From the NCBI GenBank assembly GCA_019745415.1, contig JAIETF010000107.1:1-42619 (forward strand): DNA of 42,619 nt, given 5' to 3'. The translations under genes and the position numbers were made by a program. This document shows, one piece after another, positions 26,729 to 34,671 of this stretch (its first letter is position 1; each line of letters opens with the position of its first letter). The notes below the pieces were generated by a model. That model worked only from the letters and a program-made list of their open reading frames with translations. It was not told the origin of the DNA and did no database searches. This DNA is from Candidatus Obscuribacterales bacterium. Its GTDB lineage: Bacteria > Cyanobacteriota > Vampirovibrionia > Obscuribacterales > Obscuribacteraceae.

Positions 26729-27595
26729 TTAGTTATACTCGTAAAAGCCCCGGCCGGTCTTCTTGCCGAGATGCCCGGCGGTGACCAACTGCCTGATCAA
26801 AGGACAGGGGCGATACTTTGTATCACCGAAGCCCTCGTAGAGTGTTTCGAGGATATGCAAACATATATCTAGACCAATAAAATCAGCCAGAGCAAGCGGA
26901 CCCATCGGATGGTTATAACCAAGGGTCATACCTGTATCTATTTCTTTGGCGGTGGAAAGTCCTTCCATGAGGGCGAAGGCCGCTTCATTGATGAGGACTA
27001 GACCAAGACGGGTGGTAATGAAGCCGGGAAAATCCTTCGAATGAATGATGGTTTTGCCCAGCTCTTCACCAAAAGCACGCACTTTAGCCGTTGTTTCTTC
27101 AGAAGTATCGAGACCGCTGATCAACTCAACCAGCTTCATAATATGAGCTGGAGAGAAAAAGTGCATGCCGATGAACTGCTTGGATCTTTTGGTGACGGCA
27201 GCCAGGGCGGTTATGGGCAAGCTGGAAGTATTGGAAGCAAAAATCGTCTCTGGCTTACAAATGCGATCTAACCTTTTGAAGAGGTCTCTCTTTATCTCTA
27301 AGTTCTCGGCGATTGCTTCGATGACCAAGTCGCTATGCGCGGCCAGCTGCTCGGAAGAGGTTGTGTGAATACGCCCCTTTAGATCTTGGAATTGCTCAAC
27401 GGTCAAGAAACCTTTGTCAACCGAAGATTTGCCGAATTTTTCCACTGTCTGCACGGCTTTAGCCAACTGCTCTTCCGAAATATCATAGACATTAACGCGA
27501 GCACTGGTTTTAGATGCAATCAGGAAGGCAATCGCCGAACCCATGAACCCGCTACCGGCAATAAAGACCGAAGGGAAACTACAAGAGCCTGCCAC
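26729..27595 (-). CDS. 3-hydroxyacyl-CoA (3-hydroxybutyryl-CoA) dehydrogenase
   Basis: An NAD-dependent dehydrogenase of 288 residues. The Rossmann motif reads GSGFMG near residue 14, and the family phrases ASNTSSLPIT, FIGMHFFSPAHIMKLVELI and YNHPMGPLALADFIGLD are all present. It interconverts 3-hydroxyacyl-CoA and 3-oxoacyl-CoA in fatty acid or butanoate metabolism. I choose the GTG at 27595 because AAGGAG lies exactly 6 nt upstream; a TTG at 27619 would place that site inside the gene. Divergent from the biotin carboxylase fusion across a gap with a symmetric operator-like dyad. Confidence 0.92.
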   Translation of the reverse strand: MAGSCSFPSVFIAGSGFMGSAIAFLIASKTSARVNVYDISEEQLAKAVQTVEKFGKSSVDKGFLTVEQFQDLKGRIHTTSSEQLAAHSDLVIEAIAENLEIKRDLFKRLDRICKPETIFASNTSSLPITALAAVTKRSKQFIGMHFFSPAHIMKLVELISGLDTSEETTAKVRAFGEELGKTIIHSKDFPGFITTRLGLVLINEAAFALMEGLSTAKEIDTGMTLGYNHPMGPLALADFIGLDICLHILETLYEGFGDTKYRPCPLIRQLVTAGHLGKKTGRGFYEYN

Positions 27596-27742
27596 TCGAT
27601 ACTCCTTATAGACAGACAAAAAACACTGACAGGGCTATCGTACCACCCCAAAACCTAGGCTTCCTTAGCAAGCAACACTATGACAACTATTCAGAAGCTT
27701 AGCCGAAGGCAGGAAGGTCAACTGGCGCGCCCCCTAAATTTA

Positions 27743-27768
27743 TATAGAAAAATGATCAACTTTCTATA
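27743..27768. promoter_or_regulatory. 26-bp near-perfect dyad overlapping a -10 box (operator candidate)
   Basis: TATAGAAA (27743-27750) and TTTCTATA (27761-27768) are perfect inverted arms, and the spacer has TGATCA (27753-27758) at exactly the same centre, so 22 of 26 positions are self-complementary. A consensus TATAAT (27765-27770, plus strand) overlaps the right arm. It lies between the divergent dehydrogenase (start 27595) and carboxylase (start 27860) genes. No good -35 box is visible, in keeping with a regulated promoter. The binding protein is not known; the TetR gene at 30.1-30.7 kb is one candidate. Confidence 0.55.
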
Positions 27769-27859
27769 ATAAAACTCGTCACGATGAGCCGGGTGTCAGC
27801 GAATATACTTTACATACTTTCTTACGCCTAAACTTACGCCCTAAATTAAGGAGAAGAGC

Positions 27860-29629
27860 ATGTTCCAGAAAGTTCTTATCGCCAACCGCTCTGAAATAGC
27901 AGTGCGAGTCATTCAGGCTTGCCGAGAATTAGGCATAAAAACTGTAGCGATCTTCTCCGAGCCGGACCGCGAGTCGAAACACGTCAAAATGGCTGACGAA
28001 ACCTGGCAGCTGAACGGTCAACCGGCCAGGGTCTATCTTGACGGAGCTCAGATTATCGAAATTGCCAAAAGAGCAGGCGCCGATGCTATTCACCCAGGCT
28101 ATGGTTTTCTTTCCGAAAATGCTGAATTCGCCAAACTTTGTGGTGAAGCAGGCATAAAATTCATCGGTCCCAAACCGGAAGTAATTCACAAAATGGGATC
28201 CAAGATCGAGTCGAGAAGAGTAATGGAGCAAGCCGGTGTGCCGGTAGTTCCGGGTACAACCGATCCAGTTTCCACGGCCTCGGAAGTGCTTGCCTTGGGT
28301 GAAAAATATGGCTATCCCATCGCGATCAAAGCCAGTGCCGGCGGTGGCGGACGCGGACTGCGGGTGGTGAGGAAGGCGGAAGATGTTGAGCAAGCTTTAG
28401 CCGGCGCCCAGAGAGAAGGAGCCAGCTATTTCGGCTCGGGAGAAGTTTATGTGGAAAAATATCTAGACCACCCCCGCCACATTGAAGTACAGATTCTCGC
28501 CGACGAAAGCGGCAAAGTCTTGCACCTCTACGAAAGAGACTGCTCCAGCCAGAGAAGGCACCAGAAGCTCTTGGAAGAGACACCGGCCCCTCATCTAAGC
28601 CAAGACTTGCGCAGAAGACTGACCGAAGCAGCCGTCAAAGGTGCCACCGCCCTTGGTTACACCTCAGCTGGCACCGTAGAATGCATGGTCTCCGGGGAAG
28701 ATTTCTACTTCTTGGAAGTAAATACACGCATTCAGGTAGAACACCCGATTACTGAAGCCATCACCGGCATAGACATCGTTAAAGAACAAATCAAATTAGC
28801 GGCTGGAGCGCCGCTTTCCTTCAGCCAAGATGAAGTGAGGCAACACGGTCATGCCATCGAATGCCGCATCAACGCTGAAGATCCTGCGCGCAATTTTATG
28901 CCCTGCCCAGGCACATTGACCCGTTTTGAACTGCCCCATCATCCCTGGGTCAGGGTAGACACAGCCTGCTATCAGGGATATCAGATTCTGCCGTTTTATG
29001 ATTCACTGTTGGCCAAACTTGTAGTCTGGGGAAGAACCAGGGCGGAAGCAATTGAAAGAACGCTCTGCGCCTTGAAGCACTTCAAGATAGAAGGAGTAGC
29101 CACCACTATTCCCTTCCATATGGCAATCTTGCAAGACCAGGGCTTTATCGAGGGCAAGGTCTATACCACCTATGTCGAGCAAGACTTTATGAAACACTCC
29201 TTTAAGGCGGCAGCGCCGGCTAACACTGAGACCACAACACCGGCGCCGGTAAGTGAAAATAAGACCCCAGTGCGCGGTGAAGCCCGCAATTTTGAAGTCG
29301 ACGTCAATCAAAAGGTCTTCAAAGTGCAGGTAACCGAATTGCTTGAAGAAAAGACCGCAAGCAAAGTAACTAACAAACCGGCCAAGAAGAGTGAACAGAT
29401 TCACAGCCATGAAACCGGAAAAATTGAAGCTACGATGCATGGACTGGTCAAGCAAATTGAAGTGGAAACTGGTAGTAGGGTGAAGAAAGGGCAAAGACTG
29501 GCTATTTTCGAAGCCATGAAAATGGAATCGGATATAGTGGCTGATATCGATGGCGCCGTGCAAGAAATCAAAGTAAAGGCCGGCCAAACAGTGGATAACG
29601 GCACCTTACTTTTTGTCCTCGCAAAATAA
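27860..29629 (+). CDS. Acyl-CoA carboxylase alpha subunit (biotin carboxylase fused to biotin carrier)
   Basis: A 589-residue fusion. Residues about 1-450 are biotin carboxylase: FQKVLIANRSEIAVRV at the N-terminus, the ATP-grasp glycine loop KASAGGGGRGLRVV, the RDCSSQRRHQKLLEE block and EVNTRIQVEH. A Pro/Thr/Lys-rich linker (about 450-515) leads to a biotinyl domain with the AMKM motif, K554 being the biotin site. This matches alpha subunits of acetyl/propionyl-CoA or related carboxylases; no carboxyltransferase gene is in the window, so the acyl substrate is open. Strong AAGGAG RBS 6 nt before the ATG. Confidence 0.92.
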   Translation: MFQKVLIANRSEIAVRVIQACRELGIKTVAIFSEPDRESKHVKMADETWQLNGQPARVYLDGAQIIEIAKRAGADAIHPGYGFLSENAEFAKLCGEAGIKFIGPKPEVIHKMGSKIESRRVMEQAGVPVVPGTTDPVSTASEVLALGEKYGYPIAIKASAGGGGRGLRVVRKAEDVEQALAGAQREGASYFGSGEVYVEKYLDHPRHIEVQILADESGKVLHLYERDCSSQRRHQKLLEETPAPHLSQDLRRRLTEAAVKGATALGYTSAGTVECMVSGEDFYFLEVNTRIQVEHPITEAITGIDIVKEQIKLAAGAPLSFSQDEVRQHGHAIECRINAEDPARNFMPCPGTLTRFELPHHPWVRVDTACYQGYQILPFYDSLLAKLVVWGRTRAEAIERTLCALKHFKIEGVATTIPFHMAILQDQGFIEGKVYTTYVEQDFMKHSFKAAAPANTETTTPAPVSENKTPVRGEARNFEVDVNQKVFKVQVTELLEEKTASKVTNKPAKKSEQIHSHETGKIEATMHGLVKQIEVETGSRVKKGQRLAIFEAMKMESDIVADIDGAVQEIKVKAGQTVDNGTLLFVLAK

Positions 29630-29640
29630 GGCTGGTTGAT

Positions 29641-30141
29641 TTGAAGCTCAGAATTGGTCAGGGCTACGACATTCACCAACTGGTAGAAGGTCGAAACCTC
29701 ATGCTCGGCGGTCTCAAAATAGATTCAGCCAAAGGATCTCTTGGTCATTCAGACGGCGACGCCCTCTTGCATGCAATTATCGATGCTCTCCTGGGTGCTG
29801 CCGCCCTAGGCGATATCGGTATGCATTTTCCACCAAGCGATGAGCGCTACAAAAATATCGAAAGTCTGAAGCTGCTTGCCGAAACCCACAGACTGCTGAA
29901 AAGTCATGGCTATGAAATTATCAATATCGATTCCACGATAATTTTAGAAAAGCCAAAGCTGAGACCTCATATCGACCCCATCCGCCGGTCAATTGCAGAA
30001 AATTTAGGTCTTAGCCTAGATGCCGTTTCAGTCAAAGCCAAAACCAACGAAAAGCAGGACGCTGCCGGTCAAGAACAAGCAGTTGTCTGCCAGGCAGTGG
30101 TTCTCATTGGTCAGGGCGCTATGCCCGCCAGCAAAGACTGA
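29641..30141 (+). CDS. ispF: 2-C-methyl-D-erythritol 2,4-cyclodiphosphate synthase IspF
   Basis: A 166-residue enzyme of the MEP isoprenoid pathway. The metal-binding D and H are in GYDIHQL at the N-terminus, and the HSDGDALLHAIIDALLGAA and GDIGMHFP motifs are intact. It starts at a TTG; no in-frame ATG exists before the GYDIH motif. It follows the carboxylase fusion by 11 bp, so the two are likely cotranscribed. Its last 31 bp overlap the end of the convergent TetR gene. The C-terminus (AKTNEKQDAAGQEQAV) departs slightly from the usual TTTEKLGF-type ending. Confidence 0.95.
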   Translation: MKLRIGQGYDIHQLVEGRNLMLGGLKIDSAKGSLGHSDGDALLHAIIDALLGAAALGDIGMHFPPSDERYKNIESLKLLAETHRLLKSHGYEIINIDSTIILEKPKLRPHIDPIRRSIAENLGLSLDAVSVKAKTNEKQDAAGQEQAVVCQAVVLIGQGAMPASKD

Positions 30142-30689
30142 GTCCATTTGTTGATGTGAGGCTCGCTGCCCAGCTCACCGAAAGTACCGCTAGTGGAAAG
30201 TCCTTGCCCATGCAAGATCAAAAAAGTGAAGAGATGGCCAAGCCATTCGGCATCTAGGTCGGCCCTGAGGCTGCCTTCTTCCTGGGCGCCTTGAATGAGG
30301 ATCAAGGGAATCAAGGCCTCTGGCAAGGGACCCTTGGGAATGAAGAAGACCTTTGCCAGTTCAGGATTGTCTTCGCACCATTTGACGCAGTGCAAAATCA
30401 TATGACTGATGCAATCGATGGCTTTTAAACCCGACTGGTGTTTTTCCAGGGCGGCGGCGGCAAATTGCCCCCAAGCTTCTACTCTCAACTGAAAGACGAT
30501 GGACTCTTTCGACTCGAAGTTATAAAAGATTGTCCCTCTGGCAATGTCGGCCAGACCAGCAATGTCATCTATAGATGTATTTTCATAGCCCCTGGTGGCA
30601 AACAGTGAAGCAGCTGCAGTCAGTATCTGCTGCCTGGTTTCAAGCCTTTTGCGCTCACGCCTGCCTATTGTAATTGACTTCTCTGACAT
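30111..30689 (-). CDS. TetR-family transcriptional regulator
   Basis: A 192-residue one-component regulator. The N-terminal helix-turn-helix is clear (about 12-58; RQQILTAAASLFATRGYENTSIDDIAGLADIARGTIFYNFESKE in pattern, with the usual Gly-Tyr/Phe and TIFYNF). The C-terminal ligand domain is helical and not assignable. The ATG at 30689 is chosen over an upstream TTG because a TGnTATAAT extended -10 box (30698-30706, minus strand) would overlap the longer form. That leaves almost no 5' leader. It overlaps ispF tail to tail by 31 bp. Confidence 0.88.
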   Translation of the reverse strand: MSEKSITIGRRERKRLETRQQILTAAASLFATRGYENTSIDDIAGLADIARGTIFYNFESKESIVFQLRVEAWGQFAAAALEKHQSGLKAIDCISHMILHCVKWCEDNPELAKVFFIPKGPLPEALIPLILIQGAQEEGSLRADLDAEWLGHLFTFLILHGQGLSTSGTFGELGSEPHINKWTQSLLAGIAP

Positions 30690-30697
30690 TATTTGCA

Positions 30698-30706
30698 ATT
30701 ATACCA
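30698..30706 (-). promoter_or_regulatory. Extended -10 promoter for the TetR gene
   Basis: On the minus strand the sequence TGGTATAAT is a match to the extended -10 consensus and ends 8 nt before the ATG of the TetR gene. A weak TTCAAG sits 18 bp upstream as a possible -35. Transcription would start within a few bases of the ATG, giving a leaderless or near-leaderless mRNA; no Shine-Dalgarno sequence is visible there. Confidence 0.5.
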
Positions 30707-30781
30707 CAATACAGTTTTAGACTTGAATTCAAAATTAACAAACTAACAGTCAAAAAATTTGGTAGTCAAAAAGGAAACACC

Positions 30782-31366
30782 ATGAAAATACTAACCTGGC
30801 TCTCAATGATTCCGATTGTGCTTGCATACAATAGCACCCAGGTAGAAAAAGATGACTTAACTGATAGGCCCACTATTCAATACGATGAGATTGTCGGCAT
30901 GGGACAGGTAAGCGCCCACACTTATCTAGCCCGAGCCCAAGCGGCTTTCAGGAATCAGTCTTACGGCAAAGCCTTAACCCTGGCTCGCAAGACTCTTAGT
31001 CTAGATGAAGATGAAATTGAAGCGCATCTGATCATCGCCCAGGTCTTAGAAAAGAAACTAAGCAAACAGACAGATAAAGACCCCAAGATGATGGGTGAAT
31101 GCGTCAGACACTGGCTTGTCGTCTTGAGGGCCGGCACAGGCGAAGAAGCTGGAACTAATTACAAAGGCATAGGTGGTATTTTCGACCACCTATATAAAGA
31201 CGACGAGCATTACATAACAGCCAGACAGCATCTCAAAAATCTTGTCGGCAGAGCCCCCAAAGCCTGGGAAAGCAATGCCCGCTATATGAAAAATGTCTTG
31301 GGCGTAGAGGCTGTGACCGAAGCCTCGGGAAGGATTATCTCTAAAGCAAAAAAAACAGAAGACTAA
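30782..31366 (+). CDS. Secreted TPR-like protein of unknown function
   Basis: A 194-residue protein from the ATG at 30782, which has AGGA 7 nt upstream; a longer reading from 30674 lies inside the TetR gene and is rejected. A short signal peptide is likely (MKILTWLSMIPIVLA). A TPR-like helix pair follows at about 40-80 (AHTYLARAQAAFRNQSYGKALTLARKTLSLDEDE), the pattern of a tetratricopeptide repeat. The rest has charged and aromatic stretches I do not recognise. It is divergent from the TetR gene and could be its target. A strong terminator follows immediately. Confidence 0.65.
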   Translation: MKILTWLSMIPIVLAYNSTQVEKDDLTDRPTIQYDEIVGMGQVSAHTYLARAQAAFRNQSYGKALTLARKTLSLDEDEIEAHLIIAQVLEKKLSKQTDKDPKMMGECVRHWLVVLRAGTGEEAGTNYKGIGGIFDHLYKDDEHYITARQHLKNLVGRAPKAWESNARYMKNVLGVEAVTEASGRIISKAKKTED

Positions 31367-31399
31367 AAGAAAGCCCGCTTATCGAGCGGGCTTTCTTTT
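31365..31399. terminator. Bidirectional intrinsic terminator between the TPR gene and pckG
   Basis: A perfect 15-bp stem, AAAAGAAAGCCCGCT (31365-31379) and AGCGGGCTTTCTTTT (31385-31399), with a 5-nt loop. The stem has a GC core and ends in A-tract/T-tract arms, so it serves both converging transcripts. Confidence 0.92.
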
Positions 31400-31420
31400 C
31401 TAAACACTGGAAAGGAACAC

Positions 31421-33304
31421 TTAGCTCTTGAACTTAGCTAGAAGAGTTTCTCTCTTTTTCTTGAATTCAGAAGGCAGTCTAGCTGCCAACTTTTCAAACA
31501 ATTCCTGATGCAATTCCAATTCCTGAGCCCAGAGTTCTTTATCGAGCTTGGTGATTTTCTCAAATGCTTGCGGAGTGATCTCATCCAAGCCACTGAAATC
31601 CATGTCTTCAAAGGCAGGCATCAAGCCGATTTCAGTTTCTTGGGCAGAAACGTGACCGCGAACGCGGTTGAAGATCCATTTGAGAACCCTCATATTTTCG
31701 CCGAAGCCGGGCCAGAGGAACTCACCTTTCTCACCCTGCAAGAACCAGTTGACACCATAAATGCGCGGGCGAGATGCGACCGGTACCTTTTCGCCCATAT
31801 CGAGCCAGTGCTGGAAATAAGTGCCCATGTGATAGCCCATGAAAGGCAACATGGCGAAAGGATCACGACGCACTTCGCCGACCTTGCCGATGGCGGCAGC
31901 TGTGGTTTCAGAACCCATTGTGGCAGCCATATAGACGCCGTCAGTCCAAGTCGCTGCTTCAAAGACAAGCGGCATCGTGGTGCAGCGTCTGCCACCAAAT
32001 ATGAAGGCGTCAATCGGCACACCTTCAGGCTTGTCGAAATTCTCGTCGAGAGCAGGGCATTGACTTACCGGTGCAGTAAAGCGAGCGTTAGGATGAGCAG
32101 CCTTGCGTCCGCAGCCGGGTGTCCAAGGCTGTCCCTGCCAGTCGATTAAACTGGCCGGCGGTTCATCGGTAAGCCCCTCCCACCATACGTCACCATCGGC
32201 AGTTAGAGCCACATTAGTGAAGACACAGTTCTTCTCGATAGTCTTTATGGCATTGGGATTAGTCTTCAAAGAAGTACCGGGAGCAACACCGAAGAATCCG
32301 GCTTCGGGATTGATGGCATAGAGTCTGCCGTCTGCACCGGGTTTGATCCAGGCAATATCATCACCAACGGTGGTGACTTTCCAACCAGGCATGGAAGCAG
32401 GCGGAATCAGCATGGCTAAATTAGTCTTACCGCAAGCACTGGGGAAGGCGGCAGCCACATAGCTCTTTTCGCCTTGGGGAGATTCGATGCCGAGGATGAG
32501 CATATGCTCAGCCAGCCAGCCATCTTTTAGACCCATGGAAGAAGCTATGCGCAAGGCAAAGCATTTCTTACCAAGCAGTGCATTACCACCATAGCCGGAG
32601 CCATAGGACCAAATTTCTCTGGTCTCAGGGAAGTGCACAATGTACTTAGTGTCTTTATTGGAAGGCCAGGAAGAGTCGGTCTCTCCAGGAGCAAGCGGAG
32701 CACCCACCGAATGCAAACAGCGGACAAACTGATTGCTGTCGCCCAGCCTGTCGAGAACGGCTTTACCCATACGGGTCATCACGCCCATACTGACGACGAC
32801 ATAGGCCGAGTCGGTTACTTGCACACCGACTTGAGCTAGGGGCGAACCGATTGGTCCCATCGAGAAAGGCATCACGTACATGGTGCGACCACGCATACAG
32901 CCTTTGAAATGAGAAGTGAGTTTGGTTCTAGCTTCGGTAGGGGCCATCCAGTTATTGGTCGGACCAGCATCCTCTTCCTTTTCAGAACAAATAAAGGTGC
33001 GGTCTTCCACCCTGGCCACATCAGACTCGTCCGAACGGGCGAGGTAACTACCTGGGCGTAGTTCCGGATTAAGTTTGATTAGCTTGCCTTCAGCCACCAT
33101 TTCAGCCAGGAGGCGTTCGCGTTCGGCTTCTGAACCATCGCAATAAACAATACGATCTGGTTCGCACATCTGAGCCACTTCAGCTACAAATGCCTTTACA
33201 GCTGCATTCTTTACTTCATATCCGATTTCACGAACTTGACTTTGACTCATCATTTGACTTCCAGGCTTGGCACTGACCATCTCCACTCGAAGCTCCTTTC
33301 CCAT
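31421..33304 (-). CDS. pckG: Phosphoenolpyruvate carboxykinase (GTP)
   Basis: A 627-residue PEPCK of the GTP-dependent class, which converts oxaloacetate plus GTP to PEP, CO2 and GDP. The kinase P-loop is FPSACGKTNLAM with C291 and K293-T294, and the class-specific phrases RGRTMYVMPFSMGP, GSGYGGNALLGKK and FGGRR are all present. Length fits the family (about 600-625). The first ATG has GGAGG 10 nt upstream; ATG at 33280, also preceded by GGAG-type sequence, is a possible alternative. Use of the GTP enzyme, rather than the ATP one, may help place the host. Confidence 0.96.
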   Translation of the reverse strand: MGKELRVEMVSAKPGSQMMSQSQVREIGYEVKNAAVKAFVAEVAQMCEPDRIVYCDGSEAERERLLAEMVAEGKLIKLNPELRPGSYLARSDESDVARVEDRTFICSEKEEDAGPTNNWMAPTEARTKLTSHFKGCMRGRTMYVMPFSMGPIGSPLAQVGVQVTDSAYVVVSMGVMTRMGKAVLDRLGDSNQFVRCLHSVGAPLAPGETDSSWPSNKDTKYIVHFPETREIWSYGSGYGGNALLGKKCFALRIASSMGLKDGWLAEHMLILGIESPQGEKSYVAAAFPSACGKTNLAMLIPPASMPGWKVTTVGDDIAWIKPGADGRLYAINPEAGFFGVAPGTSLKTNPNAIKTIEKNCVFTNVALTADGDVWWEGLTDEPPASLIDWQGQPWTPGCGRKAAHPNARFTAPVSQCPALDENFDKPEGVPIDAFIFGGRRCTTMPLVFEAATWTDGVYMAATMGSETTAAAIGKVGEVRRDPFAMLPFMGYHMGTYFQHWLDMGEKVPVASRPRIYGVNWFLQGEKGEFLWPGFGENMRVLKWIFNRVRGHVSAQETEIGLMPAFEDMDFSGLDEITPQAFEKITKLDKELWAQELELHQELFEKLAARLPSEFKKKRETLLAKFKS

Positions 33305-33390
33305 TTAATGGGCGCCTCCATACTAGAATGACAATAGGTTACCGAATTTGAAGCGCGCGGCCATCCCTCTAAGGGCTTATAGGAACTAGC

Positions 33391-33402
33391 ACTTATATAA
33401 GT
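33391..33402. promoter_or_regulatory. Perfect 12-bp palindrome upstream of pckG
   Basis: ACTTATATAAGT is perfectly self-complementary and lies 87 bp upstream of the pckG start in the 132-bp gap after the preceding gene. A near-palindrome of 18 bp (33371-33388 region, CCTCTAAGGGCTTATAGG type) lies next to it, on the pckG side. It could be a regulator site at the pckG promoter; no protein can be named. Confidence 0.35.
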
Positions 33403-33436
33403 TATATTGAATGTTAACCATAAACAGCTATTAATC

Positions 33437-34258
33437 TTATGGCTGAAGAGGTGGTTGATCCCAAGTTTGGTAGCTGCCGAGCACTAAGCGCACATTCCCC
33501 GATATCGGATCTTTTATAGGCTTGCCGTCAATACCGGCGCCCCAGACAATGAAATAGTAAAGGCCGTCGGTGACCACGCCAACCGTACCTGGAGATCCTT
33601 GCCAATCATAAGGCGGATGAATCGCCAAATCAGCCACAGCTTGAGGGTTGAGCGAACGGTCGTAAATCACCTTTACCCGATTGCGGTTGTATTTGGAATC
33701 ATCAGGAAATACGGTCATCGGATTCTCATTGGCTACCTGCAAGTTGGGATCGACATCCGGACCAGGCACCATATAGATGCCGGCATTCATATAGGGATTA
33801 TTGGGAATGAGAATGTTCATCTGGCGCAGGGCGATATTGAGTTCATCGCTCTGACCAAAAGTAAGATTGTAGGGGTCTTCGCCCCCGATAGACTGTTCAG
33901 GGAAGCGATGGTTCATCACCACAAAGTTGTTGAGCCAATCGGCAACGGCTTTCATCTGGCGGAACATTTCATTATCAATGGTCATGAGCATTTCTTTGCG
34001 AGCAATCTTCTGCTCGCGAATGGCATCTTCTCGTGCCTTTTTCTGCTCATATTCATGCAATTCGGCTTCGGTACGACGGGCGGTATCGGCGGACGAACTA
34101 GCGCCCTTTTGGCTTTCATTATTGTTGAAGAGACTATCGCCTGAAAACAACGGCTTCTTAAAAAGCGAGTTGCCGCCAACATTAAAGAGGTCATCAGCAG
34201 AGGCAGACTGGCAGCTGATGCAAAATCCGAGTACTAGAAAAGCTATTCTTTTAGCCAA
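33437..34258 (-). CDS. Secreted protein of unknown function
   Basis: A 273-residue protein with a signal peptide (KRIAFLVLGFCISCQSASA, cleavage after about residue 21; the cysteine in SCQS could alternatively mark a lipoprotein). A low-complexity Asn/Phe/Leu segment containing three SLF repeats (about 24-50) and a charged helix (about 60-90) precede a globular C-terminal domain with many Tyr, Asn and Pro residues. The stretch MKAVADWLNNFVVMNHRFPEQ and the closing YYFIVWGAGIDGKPIKD vaguely recall pseudopilin-like folds, but I do not assign a family. The start is TTG, with a weak RBS. Confidence 0.58.
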   Translation of the reverse strand: MAKRIAFLVLGFCISCQSASADDLFNVGGNSLFKKPLFSGDSLFNNNESQKGASSSADTARRTEAELHEYEQKKAREDAIREQKIARKEMLMTIDNEMFRQMKAVADWLNNFVVMNHRFPEQSIGGEDPYNLTFGQSDELNIALRQMNILIPNNPYMNAGIYMVPGPDVDPNLQVANENPMTVFPDDSKYNRNRVKVIYDRSLNPQAVADLAIHPPYDWQGSPGTVGVVTDGLYYFIVWGAGIDGKPIKDPISGNVRLVLGSYQTWDQPPLQP

Positions 34259-34493
34259 ATGATTTACCGCTATTGCCCTATTAATTTACAGAATACAGGA
34301 AAGCTCTTAAAAAATTACAGGCTAGTCCTAATAGGCAAATCGGTCAGACGAGCTAACATAGAATTATTGACAGAGATGAACGAGCGAAGGTCATCCACTA
34401 CGGCATAAGCGGCGATCCGCACTTTCAAAATGTGACAGCGGTTGATTGCTTGAGATAGAGTCCTGTCGATACGGTAACTAGATCGTATGAGAA
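34259..34493. other. Non-coding stretch between a secreted protein and the groEL hairpin array
   Basis: About 235 bp without a credible ORF. It should carry the promoter of the secreted-protein gene (minus strand, start 34258), but I cannot pick boxes with confidence. A lone TTGACA lies on the plus strand at 34367-34372 with no matching -10. A weak 5-bp hairpin (ATACG/CGTAT) lies near 34470-34488. A small RNA ending at the first hairpin of the array is possible but unsupported. Confidence 0.4.
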
Positions 34494-34646
34494 GAGAGGG
34501 CGGTTATCCGCCCTCTCCTTTTATAAGCATGAGGGCGGATTTTACTCCGCCCTCTCAATCTAGATAAAACAGAAAAGGGCGGAGTTTCCTCCGCCCTCTC
34601 AATCTAGATAAAACAGAAAAGGGCGGAGTTTCCTCCGCCCTTTTCT
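34494..34646. repeat. Array of four GC-rich hairpins downstream of groEL, including a 44-bp tandem repeat
   Basis: Four hairpins share a GGGCGG/CCGCCC core: 34494-34517 (10-bp stem, loop TTAT), 34531-34554 (9-bp stem), 34576-34597 (9-bp stem, loop TTTC) and 34615-34646 (14-bp stem AGAAAAGGGCGGAG, loop TTTC). A perfect direct repeat with a 44-bp period runs from 34545 to 34641 (2.2 copies) and includes the last two hairpins and the linker AATCTAGATAAAACAG. The hairpin nearest groEL has A/T-rich flanks on both strands and can serve as its terminator; the others look like duplicated terminators. Confidence 0.9.
34615..34646. terminator. groEL intrinsic terminator (hairpin nearest the gene)
   Basis: A perfect 14-bp stem with loop TTTC, 26 bp beyond the groEL stop. 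On the minus strand the right arm ends in CTTTTCT followed by GTTTTAT, a fair U-rich tail; on the plus strand it is followed by TTTAA. It is the strongest of the four related hairpins. Confidence 0.8.
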
Positions 34647-34671
34647 TTAACTCTACTCTAAATGCTTAGAT

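Noticed and set aside
31508..32149. A 213-codon plus-strand frame inside pckG
   Set aside because: It is fully antisense to a clear PEP carboxykinase and shows no RBS or recognisable domain.
34367..34372. Lone TTGACA as a small RNA promoter before the hairpin array
   Set aside because: No acceptable -10 box lies 16-19 bp downstream.
34494..34646. CRISPR-like array behind groEL
   Set aside because: The repeated unit is a direct tandem copy with no unique spacers, and the units are hairpins of terminator type; no cas genes are near.
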